A DNA stretch of 64,000 bases, taken from the NCBI GenBank assembly GCA_031316115.1, contig JALDRC010000001.1:1-64000 (forward strand), in the 5' to 3' direction. The notes under the pieces are model-generated. The model saw only the letters and a program-made list of their open reading frames with translations, was not told where the DNA came from and did no database searches. The DNA is from Nitrososphaeraceae archaeon (GTDB lineage: Archaea > Thermoproteota > Nitrososphaeria > Nitrososphaerales > Nitrososphaeraceae). The position numbers were made by a program, and so were the translations under genes. Below are positions 19,586-30,358 of the stretch, one piece after another; position 1 is the first letter of the stretch; every line of letters begins with the position of its first letter.

Positions 19586-19957
19586 TTGATGAAAAAATAT
19601 TGGGGATTAATTTCTGTCTCAATAATGTTGACAGTTCTTGTGACTACTCAATCTTCTTTTGGAGGAAAACTCGAATCATTTATTGGTAAGGGTGAATTTG
19701 TTACTGCAATATGCGGTACTGATGAGATAGGAGGAGACTCTTTCAATATAGAATTGGATATCAATGAAGTAGTTCAAATAAACTGCGGAAGCGAAAAGTC
19801 ATCTCAGGCAGATGTTGGGACTAACATTACGATCACTGAAGGAGATTCAGTCAAAATAACATGTGTTCCACCCGGTATATCTGGTCAAGTAATTGTACCG
19901 ATATCATTGAATAACACACAAAAAGTTTTGTGTACAACCACAGCAACTACAGATTAA
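19586..19957 (+). CDS. small secreted Cys-containing beta protein
   Basis: A 123-residue protein with a signal peptide (MKKYWGLISVSIMLTVLVTT, end about residue 27) and a mature part with four Cys (AICGTDE, INCGSEK, ITCVPPG, VLCTTT) spaced as two likely disulfides in a beta-sandwich-like protein. The start may be the ATG at 19586 or the following one. Function unknown; export is inferred from the signal. Confidence 0.65.
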   Translation: MMKKYWGLISVSIMLTVLVTTQSSFGGKLESFIGKGEFVTAICGTDEIGGDSFNIELDINEVVQINCGSEKSSQADVGTNITITEGDSVKITCVPPGISGQVIVPISLNNTQKVLCTTTATTD

Positions 19958-20059
19958 CAAAATTCATGGTATTACAAAAGATTCAACTAAATTTTTTATT
20001 TTTTATATAAAAAAAATAGTTAGTTTAACTTTAAATAATATTAGCAGAATTATTGCATT

Positions 20060-20449
20060 ATGAAAAATTTATTTTTATTACCAAAAATTTGGGTCTTGCT
20101 AACAAATCTTTTGCTTGTAACGAGTATTTCCCTAATATCTTTTTACATCGGTGAGAGTTATGGTATAGAAGATAACAATTTTACAAATCAAGATATCAAT
20201 GAATTAGAGATAATAGCCTCAAAAGTAAAAATGGCCATGCCTGGCACTAACATGACCTTTGGTGTTCCACTTGATAATGCAAAGATGCATCTCTTAGAAG
20301 CAGAAATGGATTTAAAAGAAGACAACATTGATGGAGCTCTAATACAATTAAATCTTACAAGCAAAGCAATAAAGATGCATGAAAAAGAATTAGCCGATAT
20401 TGTAGAAATGGTTGAAATGATTGAGAAAATGAATTATACTAAACAGTAA
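20060..20449 (+). CDS. small exported helical protein
   Basis: A 129-residue protein with an N-terminal hydrophobic segment (residues 10-35) and a mature helical part with a repeated helix pattern (ELEIIASKVKMAMPG, KMHLLEAEMDLKEDN, ALIQLNLTSKAIKMHEKELA). This looks like one helical-repeat unit. It lies between the secreted 19586 protein and the molybdoenzyme on the same strand; no enzyme motif. Confidence 0.6.
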   Translation: MKNLFLLPKIWVLLTNLLLVTSISLISFYIGESYGIEDNNFTNQDINELEIIASKVKMAMPGTNMTFGVPLDNAKMHLLEAEMDLKEDNIDGALIQLNLTSKAIKMHEKELADIVEMVEMIEKMNYTKQ

Positions 20450-20567
20450 TAAAAATAATTTTAAAATTTATTATTATATTAATTACAGCATTTTTTCACA
20501 ATGAATAGAGTTTAAGTATATCTCATAATCGAGAAAACCTTAAATCATTTATTCGATATTAAAATTC

Positions 20568-22214
20568 GTGGATACAGAGTCCAAAAACATCCTATATTTC
20601 TTTACGTTAGGAATTGTTGCTGGTCTTGCTTCTTTATCTGTATCTATTTTGCTCAGGGAATTTGTTGGAGCGTTATTTATTCCAGAGATTGCCTCGAACT
20701 TGTTGTTTTCTTTAACACCAGGAGAATTTGAATCTCAGGCAATAGAAACATTAGGACCTGTGGCAAAGTATTCTGCATTTATAGGATCTATCATAGTAAC
20801 CACAATAGTATTCGGTTTAATAGGAGTATTATTGGGAAAAATGTTCTCCAAGTTTAAAATAAATAAATATCTAGTTAAATTTTTCGTGTCCTTGTCATCC
20901 GGATTTATAATTTTTGTATTGATTTCGATAACAATAGAAATTATAGCTCAGTCAAGAAGTGGAGCTCAAATAATCCCAATTCAAAGTATAATTTTATCCC
21001 TTATTCTTCCTCAGATAGTTTTTGCTCTAATTTTTTCATCCTTCACAGAGAAAATAAGAAAAGAAGAAAAAAAAGAATTCAACCTACCGGAAAAAATACC
21101 ACCAACTGATATTCTTTATTCAAGAAAAGAATTCCTTCGATTAATTGGGGTGACTGCAATTTCTCTTCCAATACTATTCTTTGGATTAACTCGATTATTT
21201 TCTACTACAGAGGGAATAAATGACGAAATACAAACTGATACGCGTAACCTATTGCCAAGCTCTAGAACAATAAAACAGGAATTTAAAGACCCTAAATTAG
21301 AACCATTACTTGCTTCTGAAATAACTCCAACGTACCTTTTTTACAGGATTGATATAAATCCAATTGTACCTGAAGTAGATGTAAATTCTTGGAAGTTAAA
21401 GTTAAAGGGTATTGTTGATAATCCGATAGAATTAAACTACAATGAAATTAAATCTATGCCCTCTATTGAAGAATATGTAACTCTTGAATGTATAAGTAAT
21501 AAAATAGGCGGAGAACTTATTAGTACTGCCCTTTGGAAAGGAGTACGTCTCAAAGATATTTTAGAAAAAGCAAAAACCGGTCCTAATGTCAAATATATAG
21601 TTTTTAGATGTATTGATGGCTATGATGTAGGAATTCCATTGGAAAGAGGTCTTTTGGATAGTACAATATTGGCTTATGAAATGAATAGAGCCCCCTTGAA
21701 TAATAAGCATGGTTTTCCAGTAAGGGCAATAGTACCTGGCCTATATGGAATGATGAATCCAAAGTGGATTACCGAAATAGAGTTAGTTGATAAAGTTTAT
21801 GAAGGATATTGGCAGAGAAATGGGTGGGACAATACTGCTGAAGACAATACTGGTTCTTCCATTGTAATTCCGGGAAATGCTCCAATCAGAAATAGATTTA
21901 GAGGTTTAAATGAAACTCAATCTTCTTCATCAGATGAAAGTATACCTATTGCAGGAATAGCTTTTGGTGGCGATAGAGGAATCTCTAAGGTAGAGGTGAG
22001 CTTAGATGGAGGTAACACATGGAAAACAGCTCAAATAAAAGATCCACTATCCAAATATACCTGGGTATTATGGACAGGAGGTTATATCCCTCCTGGTGTA
22101 GAAAATTATAAAATTGTTGTAAGAGCAACTGATAAATTTGGCAATACACAAACATCAGAAATGAATAAACCATTTCCAAACGGATCTACTGGATATCATT
22201 CTATAAGTATTTAG
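20568..22214 (+). CDS. sulfite-oxidase-like molybdoenzyme with N-terminal membrane domain
   Basis: A 548-residue protein. About 205 N-terminal residues hold five hydrophobic helices, the last preceded by SRKEFLRLIG, which resembles a twin-arginine signal with one Arg replaced by Lys. Then comes an oxidoreductase molybdopterin-binding domain (about 245-430) with the single Cys expected to bind Mo (VTLECISN, Cys308) and the HGFPVRAIVPGLYGM motif. The end is an Ig-like Mo-cofactor dimerisation domain (GDRGISKVEVSLDGGNTW). It would act on the outer face of the membrane, oxidising sulfite or a related substrate. GTG start. Confidence 0.88.
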   Translation: MDTESKNILYFFTLGIVAGLASLSVSILLREFVGALFIPEIASNLLFSLTPGEFESQAIETLGPVAKYSAFIGSIIVTTIVFGLIGVLLGKMFSKFKINKYLVKFFVSLSSGFIIFVLISITIEIIAQSRSGAQIIPIQSIILSLILPQIVFALIFSSFTEKIRKEEKKEFNLPEKIPPTDILYSRKEFLRLIGVTAISLPILFFGLTRLFSTTEGINDEIQTDTRNLLPSSRTIKQEFKDPKLEPLLASEITPTYLFYRIDINPIVPEVDVNSWKLKLKGIVDNPIELNYNEIKSMPSIEEYVTLECISNKIGGELISTALWKGVRLKDILEKAKTGPNVKYIVFRCIDGYDVGIPLERGLLDSTILAYEMNRAPLNNKHGFPVRAIVPGLYGMMNPKWITEIELVDKVYEGYWQRNGWDNTAEDNTGSSIVIPGNAPIRNRFRGLNETQSSSSDESIPIAGIAFGGDRGISKVEVSLDGGNTWKTAQIKDPLSKYTWVLWTGGYIPPGVENYKIVVRATDKFGNTQTSEMNKPFPNGSTGYHSISI

Positions 22215-22280
22215 TTTCTAAACTTTTATTTTATATTATAATTAGACATTTTATAGAAATAATTATTAATACATTTTAAA

Positions 22281-22924
22281 GCTCTGTTAATTTAAGCAGA
22301 AACAGATATAGCTAAGAAGATTCTAAATATTGTATGAATAAAATTCAATTTGAAAGGAATAAAACCTCTTTTATTGTAATGTATTCTCTTTGTCTATACT
22401 TTCTTGGTTTATGTTTACGTAATACAGCTTGGGCATTGATTATATTTAAAGATGAGAAAAGAAGTAACGTGTCTGTTTGGAACTGGATTCAAAGAATTGA
22501 TTCCTGTCAGATCTATAAAAGAAAAAGTGTAGCTGCTTTTATCATAGATGAAACAATTATTCAGATCGGTAACCAGCATTTCCGATTATGGGTTTGTATT
22601 GAACCTATCTGTTATTTAGCACGTGGAATATATATTTCTGAAGAGAGAAACATGCGTGTAGCAGAGAATTTTATTAGATCTCTTGTATCAAAATATGGAA
22701 AACATGCCATCCATACAGACGGTGGTAACTGGTATGATCAAGCATGCAATGTAATTGGATTAAAACACTATTTTCATTCTTCAATAGAGAAAAGTTTGAT
22801 GGAAAGAGTAAACCAGTTTTTGAAAGATAGAATAGAAAGTTTTGATGATTATTATCATATCAAAGAAGAGTGTAATCTATTTCGTATATATTTTTGGAAT
22901 CTGTTCTATGTTTTAGGGAATTAA
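22281..22924 (+). mobile_element. IS6-family element, 3'-truncated
   Basis: Left terminus gctctgttaa at 22281, then a transposase frame (22334-22924) with [20 protein letters not shown] and LMERVNQFLKDR, so all three catalytic acids are present. After ECNLFRIYF the sequence diverges from the complete copy at 48141-48861. About 30 C-terminal residues and the right inverted repeat are missing. Probably inactive. Confidence 0.85.
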
Positions 22925-23033
22925 ACCTGTTACTAAAAATATAAAATTTACTTGAATTTAATGTATCTTTTTTCTAACAAAATAATGTGAAGTACCAACA
23001 TTACTAAAAAAAATAGGAAAAAGATTGAATTAT

Positions 23034-23642
23034 CTAATTATCGTCGTCGTCATTTGAATCGTCATTATTGTCTTTATTATCAGTAATTTCTTGATTTTGA
23101 ATTTTTACTTGAGAGATTTGACTTTGGATTTTAACCACATCTTCTACAGCTTTTTCTATGTCATTGTTAGATAATGAATCCTTTATATTTTTGATATCTT
23201 GTAAAATCTTTGGCTGTTTTTCCATTGTGGACAATGAGTTTTCAATTTTACTTATTGAATCTAACGCACTGAGAGTATCGGCCTTAGCAAGAGCTTTTTG
23301 AATGTCATCGACATTACCTTCAATTTCGTCTAGGTCAAGGGCCATTAAAGCGAGTTCGCCTGCCATGTCTGCACTTTCGCCAGATTTGCTACTAGACATG
23401 TTAGAAGACTGATTGTCTGACATGTTAGAAGATGAGCTAGACACGTTAAAAGATGGGCTAGACATATTAGAAGATGAGCTTGAAAAGCTAGAAGGCTGGT
23501 TGTCTGACATGTTAGTAGTAGTTATTTGTTCTTGCTGTGTCTGGTTGATTTGTGAATATCCAGTTTGTAAAACCCCGGATATACTCATGCTCAAAACCAA
23601 TATCCCAACTATACCAATTAATGAGTAATTTATTTTTCTCAT
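23034..23642 (-). CDS. secreted Ser/Asn-rich protein with helical domain
   Basis: A 202-residue protein. The signal peptide is in residues 1-30 (SLIGIVGILVLSMSISGVL). A low-complexity Ser/Asn/Met linker with repeated SSSSNMS units (about 45-85) and a helical region (DLDEIEGNVDDIQKALAKAD) follow, ending in an Asp/Asn tail (DNNDDSNDDDDN). The linker could be glycosylated. Function unknown. Confidence 0.7.
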   Translation of the reverse strand: MRKINYSLIGIVGILVLSMSISGVLQTGYSQINQTQQEQITTTNMSDNQPSSFSSSSSNMSSPSFNVSSSSSNMSDNQSSNMSSSKSGESADMAGELALMALDLDEIEGNVDDIQKALAKADTLSALDSISKIENSLSTMEKQPKILQDIKNIKDSLSNNDIEKAVEDVVKIQSQISQVKIQNQEITDNKDNNDDSNDDDDN

Positions 23643-23870
23643 CTATCTTGCTAATACACTATACTATATATTGATTATACTTTATTGAGGACACATATAA
23701 AATGTTAAATATTAAAATACTTAAATATTATGAAGACCATAATATCTAAATTTTAAGTAACATAAGAGAAAATAATAAATAGTAGACAAGACATATGAAG
23801 GTTTCAAACCATTAAAACTTAAAAATTCATCAATACATAGAAGCAGAATAGAAAAAAGATAAAACCCAAA

Positions 23871-24090
23871 GGTGTTGTTAAGTTAAGAGTATTTTACATC
23901 CAATTTTCAATACAATAATATTTCTAACTTTTGAAATATAGAGAAAACAAATAACTTCATCGAATTGTATACATGCTGTAGCTCCCATTTTATGCTACCA
24001 TTCTTGATACATGGATAGTAATCGTCAAAACATTCTGTTCTATGCAAAGTACTGCATCACACTTTTAATCAGACTTTTCTCAAATGGAAG
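23871..24090 (-). pseudogene. IS6-type remnant
   Basis: Terminus ggtgttgttaagttaag at 23871 and about 200 bp matching the C-terminal coding end of the element at 36696-37414 (e.g. the aattgtatac..atg and gatagtaatc(g/a)tcaaaac segments). The rest of the element is missing. Confidence 0.7.
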
Positions 24091-24189
24091 CATCTTTTAG
24101 GATAAACGTCCGTATTGTAATCGTATAATCCTTTGATCGCAATTGGCTATTAATAAGAAGACTAAAAAAAAATTTGAATATTTTTTATG

Positions 24190-24639
24190 TTATTGTCCGA
24201 ATGGGAGTTTCAGTTTTGCAGCTGCTAATACATCTGATGGATTAGGATCTGGATCATTAACTGGTTCTGCAGTTACATAAAATATTGTATAAGTGTATGG
24301 ATTTACCATCGTTTGGTTTGCTATCAGTTTATTCGTTTCATCAAATTTACCTAAACTAAGGGAATAACCTGATGCATCTCCTTTATCCTCTAACCAACCC
24401 TCGTATACCTCATCACCAGTAGGTGATTCATTCATCGATGCTTCAATTATAACGGTTCCATTTTGTACTGAGATATCAAATTTACCCTTTTCTTCTCCAC
24501 CGTACAATGCTGACAAGGTTGGAGCAGTTAGATCATCTGATATAGTTTGTCCTAGAGATTGTTGCAGAGTTAGCAATGAGAAAGAAAAAGTTCCCAATAC
24601 AACTAATATAAGTAAATGATTTGTTTTCAAATTCTTCAT
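24190..24639 (-). CDS. secreted protein with anti-sigma-K-like domain
   Basis: A 149-residue protein with a signal peptide (HLLILVVLGTFSFSLLTL) and a mature beta-sandwich-like part (EVYEGWLEDKGDASGYSLS, YTIFYVTAEPVNDPDPNPSD). This pattern recalls the outside domain of anti-sigma-K proteins and related thaumarchaeal secreted proteins. There is no transmembrane helix besides the signal and no zinc-finger partner, so regulation is unlikely; surface role inferred. Confidence 0.6.
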   Translation of the reverse strand: MKNLKTNHLLILVVLGTFSFSLLTLQQSLGQTISDDLTAPTLSALYGGEEKGKFDISVQNGTVIIEASMNESPTGDEVYEGWLEDKGDASGYSLSLGKFDETNKLIANQTMVNPYTYTIFYVTAEPVNDPDPNPSDVLAAAKLKLPFGQ

Positions 24640-24849
24640 AATAACAATTGTCTTTATACTATATAACAGTATTCATAATAATAATTGTCCTTATAATGTA
24701 AAATAAGAATATTTTTTTAATAAAGTTTTTACAGTAAGTCTTTAATTTCAAATTATATTATATATGTTTTTTAAAATAATTTTAATTATTTTAGCTTTAA
24801 TGAATTTGACAACTTGAACATATGCATATATCAAATTATAGGCTCTTGA

Positions 24850-25450
24850 TATAACTAGGAAATGTTACAGCTAAGAATGCTCTAAATATCATATGAAAAT
24901 TAAGTTGGAAAGAAATAAAATATCTACTTTTGTAGTAATGTATACTCTCCATCTCTATTTTCTGGAATAAACTAATTTTACGTAATACTGCAAAAGCAAT
25001 AATAATATTTCCAACTGAGATAACAAGTTATGTATCTAAATAGAATTAAATTCAAAGATCGGGTTCATCCCAAATATAGCCCAAGTATAGATTAATTTTT
25101 ACATTCATGATCGATATGAAGTTGTGATATAAATAACAAATAAACATTTTTGGTTGTCGGTTTGTATCCAACCAAGACATAAAACGTTTATCTAATCTGG
25201 ATTTCAAAAGAAAGGAACAAGTTTGTTGCCGAAAATTTCATTAAGTTGGGAAAAATGGAAAAACATTTTTTCTACTGATGGTAATACATGGTACCTAAAA
25301 ACATTCAATTTCTAAATAGATATATATATTAAATTTACTTTGAGAAGAACCTGATTGAAAGAATGGTACGATACTTCAAAGACAGGACTGAATTTTTTGA
25401 TGATTACTATATTTCTATCAACATTTGAAATAGAAATTGTGATCTACTAA
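24850..25450 (+). pseudogene. IS6-type element, strongly decayed
   Basis: Recognisable by order of short matches to IS6-type copies: agctaagaatgctctaaat, then ATG with KIKLERNK-like codons at 24893, the atgtatactctccatctctat helix, a ttttggttgtcggtttgtat..ccaa stretch, and gatgattactat near 25400. It is broken by many stops and indels. Confidence 0.65.
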
Positions 25451-27040
25451 TTGTATACAATTAGATCAATTTCTTTATTTATTTATATCGCAATTGCCTC
25501 CAATGTACAATCTAATAAAAGACATTGTATTTATATTAAATTAACAACGCCTGATTCTTTTGCGACCAAATATTATCAAACTAATAATTCTGATACCAAC
25601 ACTTTCTTAAACTATATGGCGATTATAAACTTAAGATTACAATCAACTCAACACCAATTGAATTTGGACTTTACAAGAAAATACATGTAAGAAGTCTTCT
25701 TACTTTGATCAAAATATTAAACATTATAGTTGGAGAGTGGTTTTTTGAATTCACTAACGATATCTGCAATGCCGCAAATGTAGATACCTTTCAGCCTGTA
25801 TAACCACAGTCGTTCTCTCCAACGCCACTGCATTGGATACTAGATTAAGATTCTCTATAGCCGATTTTGTAGACTTATGTTGGCATTAGATTGTCGGATA
25901 CTCGTTCAATTTTGCTATAGAGAATAATGGATCAGTGGTAATTATAATATATCAATAGAGATACTTAAATGTTGATAAAAGGGTATTTTTTGCTATACAA
26001 TTTAAACTTTATTATAAAAAATGCCGTTTACAATAAATGTAGATTGATTAATCTTCATAAATAAACATATTAAATTTTACAGGTTTAGTATAAGTAAATG
26101 TTTCGTAAATGATATTTTGAATTAAAATTATCTTTGAAACAATAAATATACAAAATGAATGATGAGTAGAAAACTTATTTGGTAAATAGAAGACATTTAC
26201 AACAATAATTACATATTATGACCAGCTCAATATATTCCTCCTCAGATTATCTATACTGACTATTTTGTTTACAATAAAAAATCTTTATCCTATAAAAACA
26301 ATAAAGAACGAAAACCCATTACAAAATCGAGTACCAGATTGTTGAAAATTAATACTCATTTTAATAACTGTTAATATTTTTACTACTTCTAGTATATTAT
26401 TGAATGCGAAATTATATTTTACTATAACTAAATTTAAATTAATAATAAGATGTAAAGAGTAAACACATAAGACCAAAGTAAGGATTATAAAAAAATAGAT
26501 ATTTAGATTATATGGATCAAAATAATTAAAATACAGAATAAACGTAATGGATCTTTCTTCGAAATAGAATATATATTATATTTCAAACCAATCATAATAT
26601 AAAATATCAAAAATAAACTCATTGCAGAGATTATTTGGAGATAAATAATGCATAGTGTATCTCAGACAACTACTATGTTCAGGTAAGATGGATATTAGAT
26701 AGATATACTAATGTGATGGTTCAGAAATATGACGAGCTACCAGTATGATATAATTTCGATAGATCAATAAAGAGCATGAAAAAAGAACCAACAAAATCCT
26801 ATAAAAACGTAAAAACAAGAATGAACTCTTTTTGGTACAAGTTAAAAAGGATCGTAGAACACATAATAATATTCTTTGAAGAACATATTACATCTCTATT
26901 CATAATACTACAGAAATTGATTTTAATAGATATTTCTTACAATATACAAGGATTACGAAAGATTTTTGTTCTGATTATACTTTATACATATAGTATTCAA
27001 TTATAACAATTTAAATACGTTATATTCATATCATATATTA
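25451..27040. other. gene-poor tract
   Basis: About 1.6 kb with only short, low-complexity open frames (25451-25690, 26285-26476, 26776-27006), none of which I would call. The part at about 25720-25900 has higher GC than its surroundings and may be a remnant of a further mobile element, but I cannot assign it. Confidence 0.5.
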
Positions 27041-27493
27041 ATGAGAAAAAATATGATAAATTTAGGCGGATTTAAGAAGACAGTATTTCTTTCGGTATTA
27101 CCACTGATTTCTCTTGGTGTAGTATCTTATGGTTTAGAAATAGATGCCCAAACTGAATCTCCACCCGTTAAAAATTCAACTAACTCTAATTCACAAAATC
27201 AGGTAACCTTTTTAGAAATACGAGATTTGACAATAGAGAGAAGTCCTACTAATTTATTGGAAGTAAAAGGCAATGTATATAATAATAGTACATCTGAATT
27301 ACACGATATCAAATTAACTATGAAATTTTTTGATAAGGAAGGATCTCCATTAGTAAAAAATGAATATTTCATTACTGCACCATCGTATGTAATGAAAACT
27401 GACGATCAACTATCTTTTGATAAGCTAGAGGTAGTAAATTTTCAGAAGTTAGGTGATTCAGAGATAATTGCAACTGGGAAACCAATAAGTTAA
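27041..27493 (+). CDS. secreted FxLYD-type domain protein
   Basis: A 150-residue protein with a signal peptide (KTVFLSVLPLISLGVVSYGL) and a Ser/Asn linker. A C-terminal beta-sandwich has the pattern of FxLYD domains: LEVKGNVYNNSTSELHDIKL, KFFDKEGSPLVKNEYFI, and PSYVMKTDDQLSFDKLEV. These domains are common on exported proteins with binding or scaffolding roles. A single gene with its own upstream region. Confidence 0.7.
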   Translation: MRKNMINLGGFKKTVFLSVLPLISLGVVSYGLEIDAQTESPPVKNSTNSNSQNQVTFLEIRDLTIERSPTNLLEVKGNVYNNSTSELHDIKLTMKFFDKEGSPLVKNEYFITAPSYVMKTDDQLSFDKLEVVNFQKLGDSEIIATGKPIS

Positions 27494-27623
27494 AAGGTTT
27501 CTAAAACTTTTTTTGTTAAAATATTATAGTTCTATATTTTTACTACTTAATTACATTGGTTAGATTTTTTGTGATTCTGTTACTAGATTTATATATATTT
27601 ATTTATTCGAGAAAAAAGAAGAA

Positions 27624-29393
27624 TTAGAATGATATTTTTGGTTGATATCTCCCAAACACGGATTGGAAAGCATTGCTTATTTCTCCTAATGTTACCTTGT
27701 TTTTTACAGCATTTATTATATGTGGCATCAAATTAGAGTCTTCTTTTTCTGCGTTACTTATTAATATAGATACTGCATGTTCTACTTTTATATTATCTCT
27801 TGAGTTTTTAAATTCTTTTAATCTTGCTATTTGTCTTTCTTCAATTGATTGATCTATAACGTTTAGTTTTGGTTCGATATCATGTTGATCTTTGTATTTG
27901 TTAACACCAACTATGACTCTCTTTTGCTCATCAATTTCCTTTTTTAAACTATAAGCATTTTTCCTTATTTCATCTTGGAAAAAACCCTTTTCAACGGCTT
28001 TCAGAGCTCCGCCCATTCTATCTATTTTTTTGAGATAATTCTCAACTTCGTCTTCTATCTTGTTTGTTAAATAATCCACATAATACGATCCCGCCAATGG
28101 ATCTACAGTTTTAGTTACCCCTGTTTCTGTAGCTATTATTTGTTGAGTTCTCAAAGCTATTTTTACAGATTCCTCAGTAGGCAACGCTAATGCTTCATCC
28201 CTAGAATTGGTATGCAGTGATTGGCATCCTCCAAGGACTGCCGACATAGCTTCTGTTGCAACTCGTACTATGTTATTGTCCACCTGTTGAGCAGTTAATG
28301 ATTCACCACTTGTTTGAACATGAAATCTTAATGTACATGATTTTGGATCTTTTGCATGAAACCTTTCTTTCATTATTCGAGCATAAATACGTCTTGCGGC
28401 CCTGAATTTTGCAATTTCTTCAAAAAATTCCATAGTACAGCAGAAAAAAAAGGATAATCTAGGTGCAAAGTCATCTATCTTCATACCGCGATCTATACAT
28501 GTGTTTATATATTCTATGGCATCTGCGAATGTAAAAGCAAGTTCTTGAACTGCGTTTGAACCAGCTTCGCGCATATGATATCCTGAAATACTTATTGGAT
28601 ACCATTGAGTAACATATTTCGAACAATACTGAATCATATCTCCTATTAATCGCATAGAAGGTTTTGGCGGATAAATGTAGGTATTTCTGGCAATGTATTC
28701 TTTTAGAATATCATTTTGTGTGGTACCTCTCAAAGACGAAGGTGAAACACCTTGAGATTCTGCAACAGTAATATATAGAGCCAAAAGCGTAGAAGCAGTT
28801 GAATTGATTGTCATAGAAGTACTTACTTTATCCAATGGAATTCCATTAAAACATGTGAGCATATCATCTATGGAACTTATAGCAACTCCTGTTCTCCCTA
28901 CTTCCCCTTCAGATTGTGGATTATCTGAATCTCTCCCTGTCTGTGTCGGGAGATCAAATGCAAGTGAAAGTCCAGTTTGACCATGTTCTAAAAGAAACTT
29001 GAATCTTTCATTTGTCTCTTCTGCACTCCCAAAACCACTATATTGTCTCATAGTCCAAAAACGAGAACGATACATGGTCTCATGAATTCCTCTTGTAAAT
29101 GGATATTTTCCTGGCTTTTCATCCTTGATATTTCTTCTAGAAATATCAGTTCTAAAATATGAAACCTTAACTGGTATTTTAGAATCAGTTACAATTCCAT
29201 CAAGTTTTTCTGGTTTTATTGTCGATTTAGATATACTTTTTACTTGTTTTGGATTTTTTAATTTTATCTTAGTTGAACGATTCGGTTTTTTGGTTTGCTT
29301 TTGTATCACTTTTTTCTGTTTTAAATTTGCAGTTTTTTGTCTTGGTTTTTTTTGACCCTTTGATCCTCCTTTACCAATCTTTCGAGCTGTCAT
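27624..29393 (-). CDS. mcmA1: methylmalonyl-CoA mutase, catalytic large subunit
   Basis: A 589-residue TIM-barrel subunit of the B12-dependent mutase that converts (R)-methylmalonyl-CoA to succinyl-CoA, a step of the thaumarchaeal 3-hydroxypropionate/4-hydroxybutyrate CO2-fixation cycle. Clear motifs: YRSRFWTMRQYSGFGSAEE, LSLAFDLPTQTGRDSDNP, RFHVQTSGESLTAQQ and GGCQSLHTNSRDEALALP. The B12-binding domain is on a separate protein (30582-31028). The first 65 residues are an unusual Lys-rich tail. The start overlaps the meaB stop by 4 bp (ATGA), supporting it. Confidence 0.96.
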   Translation of the reverse strand: MTARKIGKGGSKGQKKPRQKTANLKQKKVIQKQTKKPNRSTKIKLKNPKQVKSISKSTIKPEKLDGIVTDSKIPVKVSYFRTDISRRNIKDEKPGKYPFTRGIHETMYRSRFWTMRQYSGFGSAEETNERFKFLLEHGQTGLSLAFDLPTQTGRDSDNPQSEGEVGRTGVAISSIDDMLTCFNGIPLDKVSTSMTINSTASTLLALYITVAESQGVSPSSLRGTTQNDILKEYIARNTYIYPPKPSMRLIGDMIQYCSKYVTQWYPISISGYHMREAGSNAVQELAFTFADAIEYINTCIDRGMKIDDFAPRLSFFFCCTMEFFEEIAKFRAARRIYARIMKERFHAKDPKSCTLRFHVQTSGESLTAQQVDNNIVRVATEAMSAVLGGCQSLHTNSRDEALALPTEESVKIALRTQQIIATETGVTKTVDPLAGSYYVDYLTNKIEDEVENYLKKIDRMGGALKAVEKGFFQDEIRKNAYSLKKEIDEQKRVIVGVNKYKDQHDIEPKLNVIDQSIEERQIARLKEFKNSRDNIKVEHAVSILISNAEKEDSNLMPHIINAVKNKVTLGEISNAFQSVFGRYQPKISF

Positions 29394-30358
29394 TTTTTGT
29401 TTACCCTCTTATTTTTTTTTAGTTTATTGTTATTTTTGAAAATATCTGCGGATATATTTTCTGCTGCTTTAAATGGATCGATTTTTTTAGTTTGAACCAT
29501 TTCTATAGCATTATTAAATGACTTGTTGTCATCCAACATTGATATTATTTTCTTTTGTATGATATTTAAAATCATATCTTTTAATTCCATTTCTAACATC
29601 AAACGTTCCCTGTATTGAAAAATCCTCATCCTATCTTTTAAAATTTCATCTATCTTTTGGGCAAATTCTTTGACTCCTTTACCAGTTTTAGCGGATACTT
29701 TAACCACTATTGGTTTCCTATCTGTTTCACCAATTAAATCCCTTAAAGTAAGATATAACGAATTTGCTCCGTCTAAATCCGCTTTATTGATAATATATAC
29801 ATCACCTATTTCGGTTAATCCTGCTTTGACGGCTTGAATTTTATCTCCTGTATTAGGTGTAAATAGAACCAATGTGAGATTAACAACTTTAGATACTTCG
29901 ATTTCGAGTTGTCCTGCTCCCACACTTTCAACGATTATCAGTCTGTATCCAGCTGCATCCAAAATTCTTATTATATTTCTAAGTGATTTGGAGATCCCAC
30001 CAACTGCACCTCTTGATGCGACACTGCGCATAAATACATCGGAATTTTCAATAATATTACTCTGCATTCTTACTCTATCTCCTAAAATTGCACCTCCGGT
30101 AATTGGACTAGTAGGATCTACTGCAATTATAGCAACCTTATAACCTAGTTTTTCAAATTCCGGTACCAACTTGCCTATTAATGTGCTTTTTCCTGCACCA
30201 CCAGGACCTGTAAATCCAAGAGTTAATGCTTTTCCTGTTTTTTTAAAAATCTCTCGGATTATTTCTTGGTGATGATCTTCCTCATTATCAATTATAGAGA
30301 TTGCTCTAGATAAAGAACGTCTATCTCCTTTGATAATACCCTCAACTATTTTCAGCAA
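29390..30358 (-). CDS. meaB: MeaB/ArgK-type GTPase, mutase chaperone
   Basis: A 322-residue G3E-type P-loop GTPase. Walker A GFTGPGGAGKSTLIGKL (residues about 48-64), IIAVDPTSPITGGAILGDR and the NKADLDG guanine-recognition motif are visible. MeaB loads and protects methylmalonyl-CoA mutase during cobalamin delivery and repair. It is upstream of and translationally coupled to mcmA1. The Lys/Asn-rich C-terminus (KNNNKLKKNKRVNKK) is a local feature like the basic start of McmA1. Confidence 0.95.
   Translation of the reverse strand: MLKIVEGIIKGDRRSLSRAISIIDNEEDHHQEIIREIFKKTGKALTLGFTGPGGAGKSTLIGKLVPEFEKLGYKVAIIAVDPTSPITGGAILGDRVRMQSNIIENSDVFMRSVASRGAVGGISKSLRNIIRILDAAGYRLIIVESVGAGQLEIEVSKVVNLTLVLFTPNTGDKIQAVKAGLTEIGDVYIINKADLDGANSLYLTLRDLIGETDRKPIVVKVSAKTGKGVKEFAQKIDEILKDRMRIFQYRERLMLEMELKDMILNIIQKKIISMLDDNKSFNNAIEMVQTKKIDPFKAAENISADIFKNNNKLKKNKRVNKK

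Noticed and set aside
25720-25900. GC-richer patch as a TnpB or RNA-gene remnant
   Set aside because: Short Cys/Gly-containing text in one frame is not enough to assign a family, and no hairpin structure was found.
26776-27006. 76-residue plus-strand frame
   Set aside because: Lys/Ile-rich chance-like composition in a decayed tract, with no motif or structure pattern.
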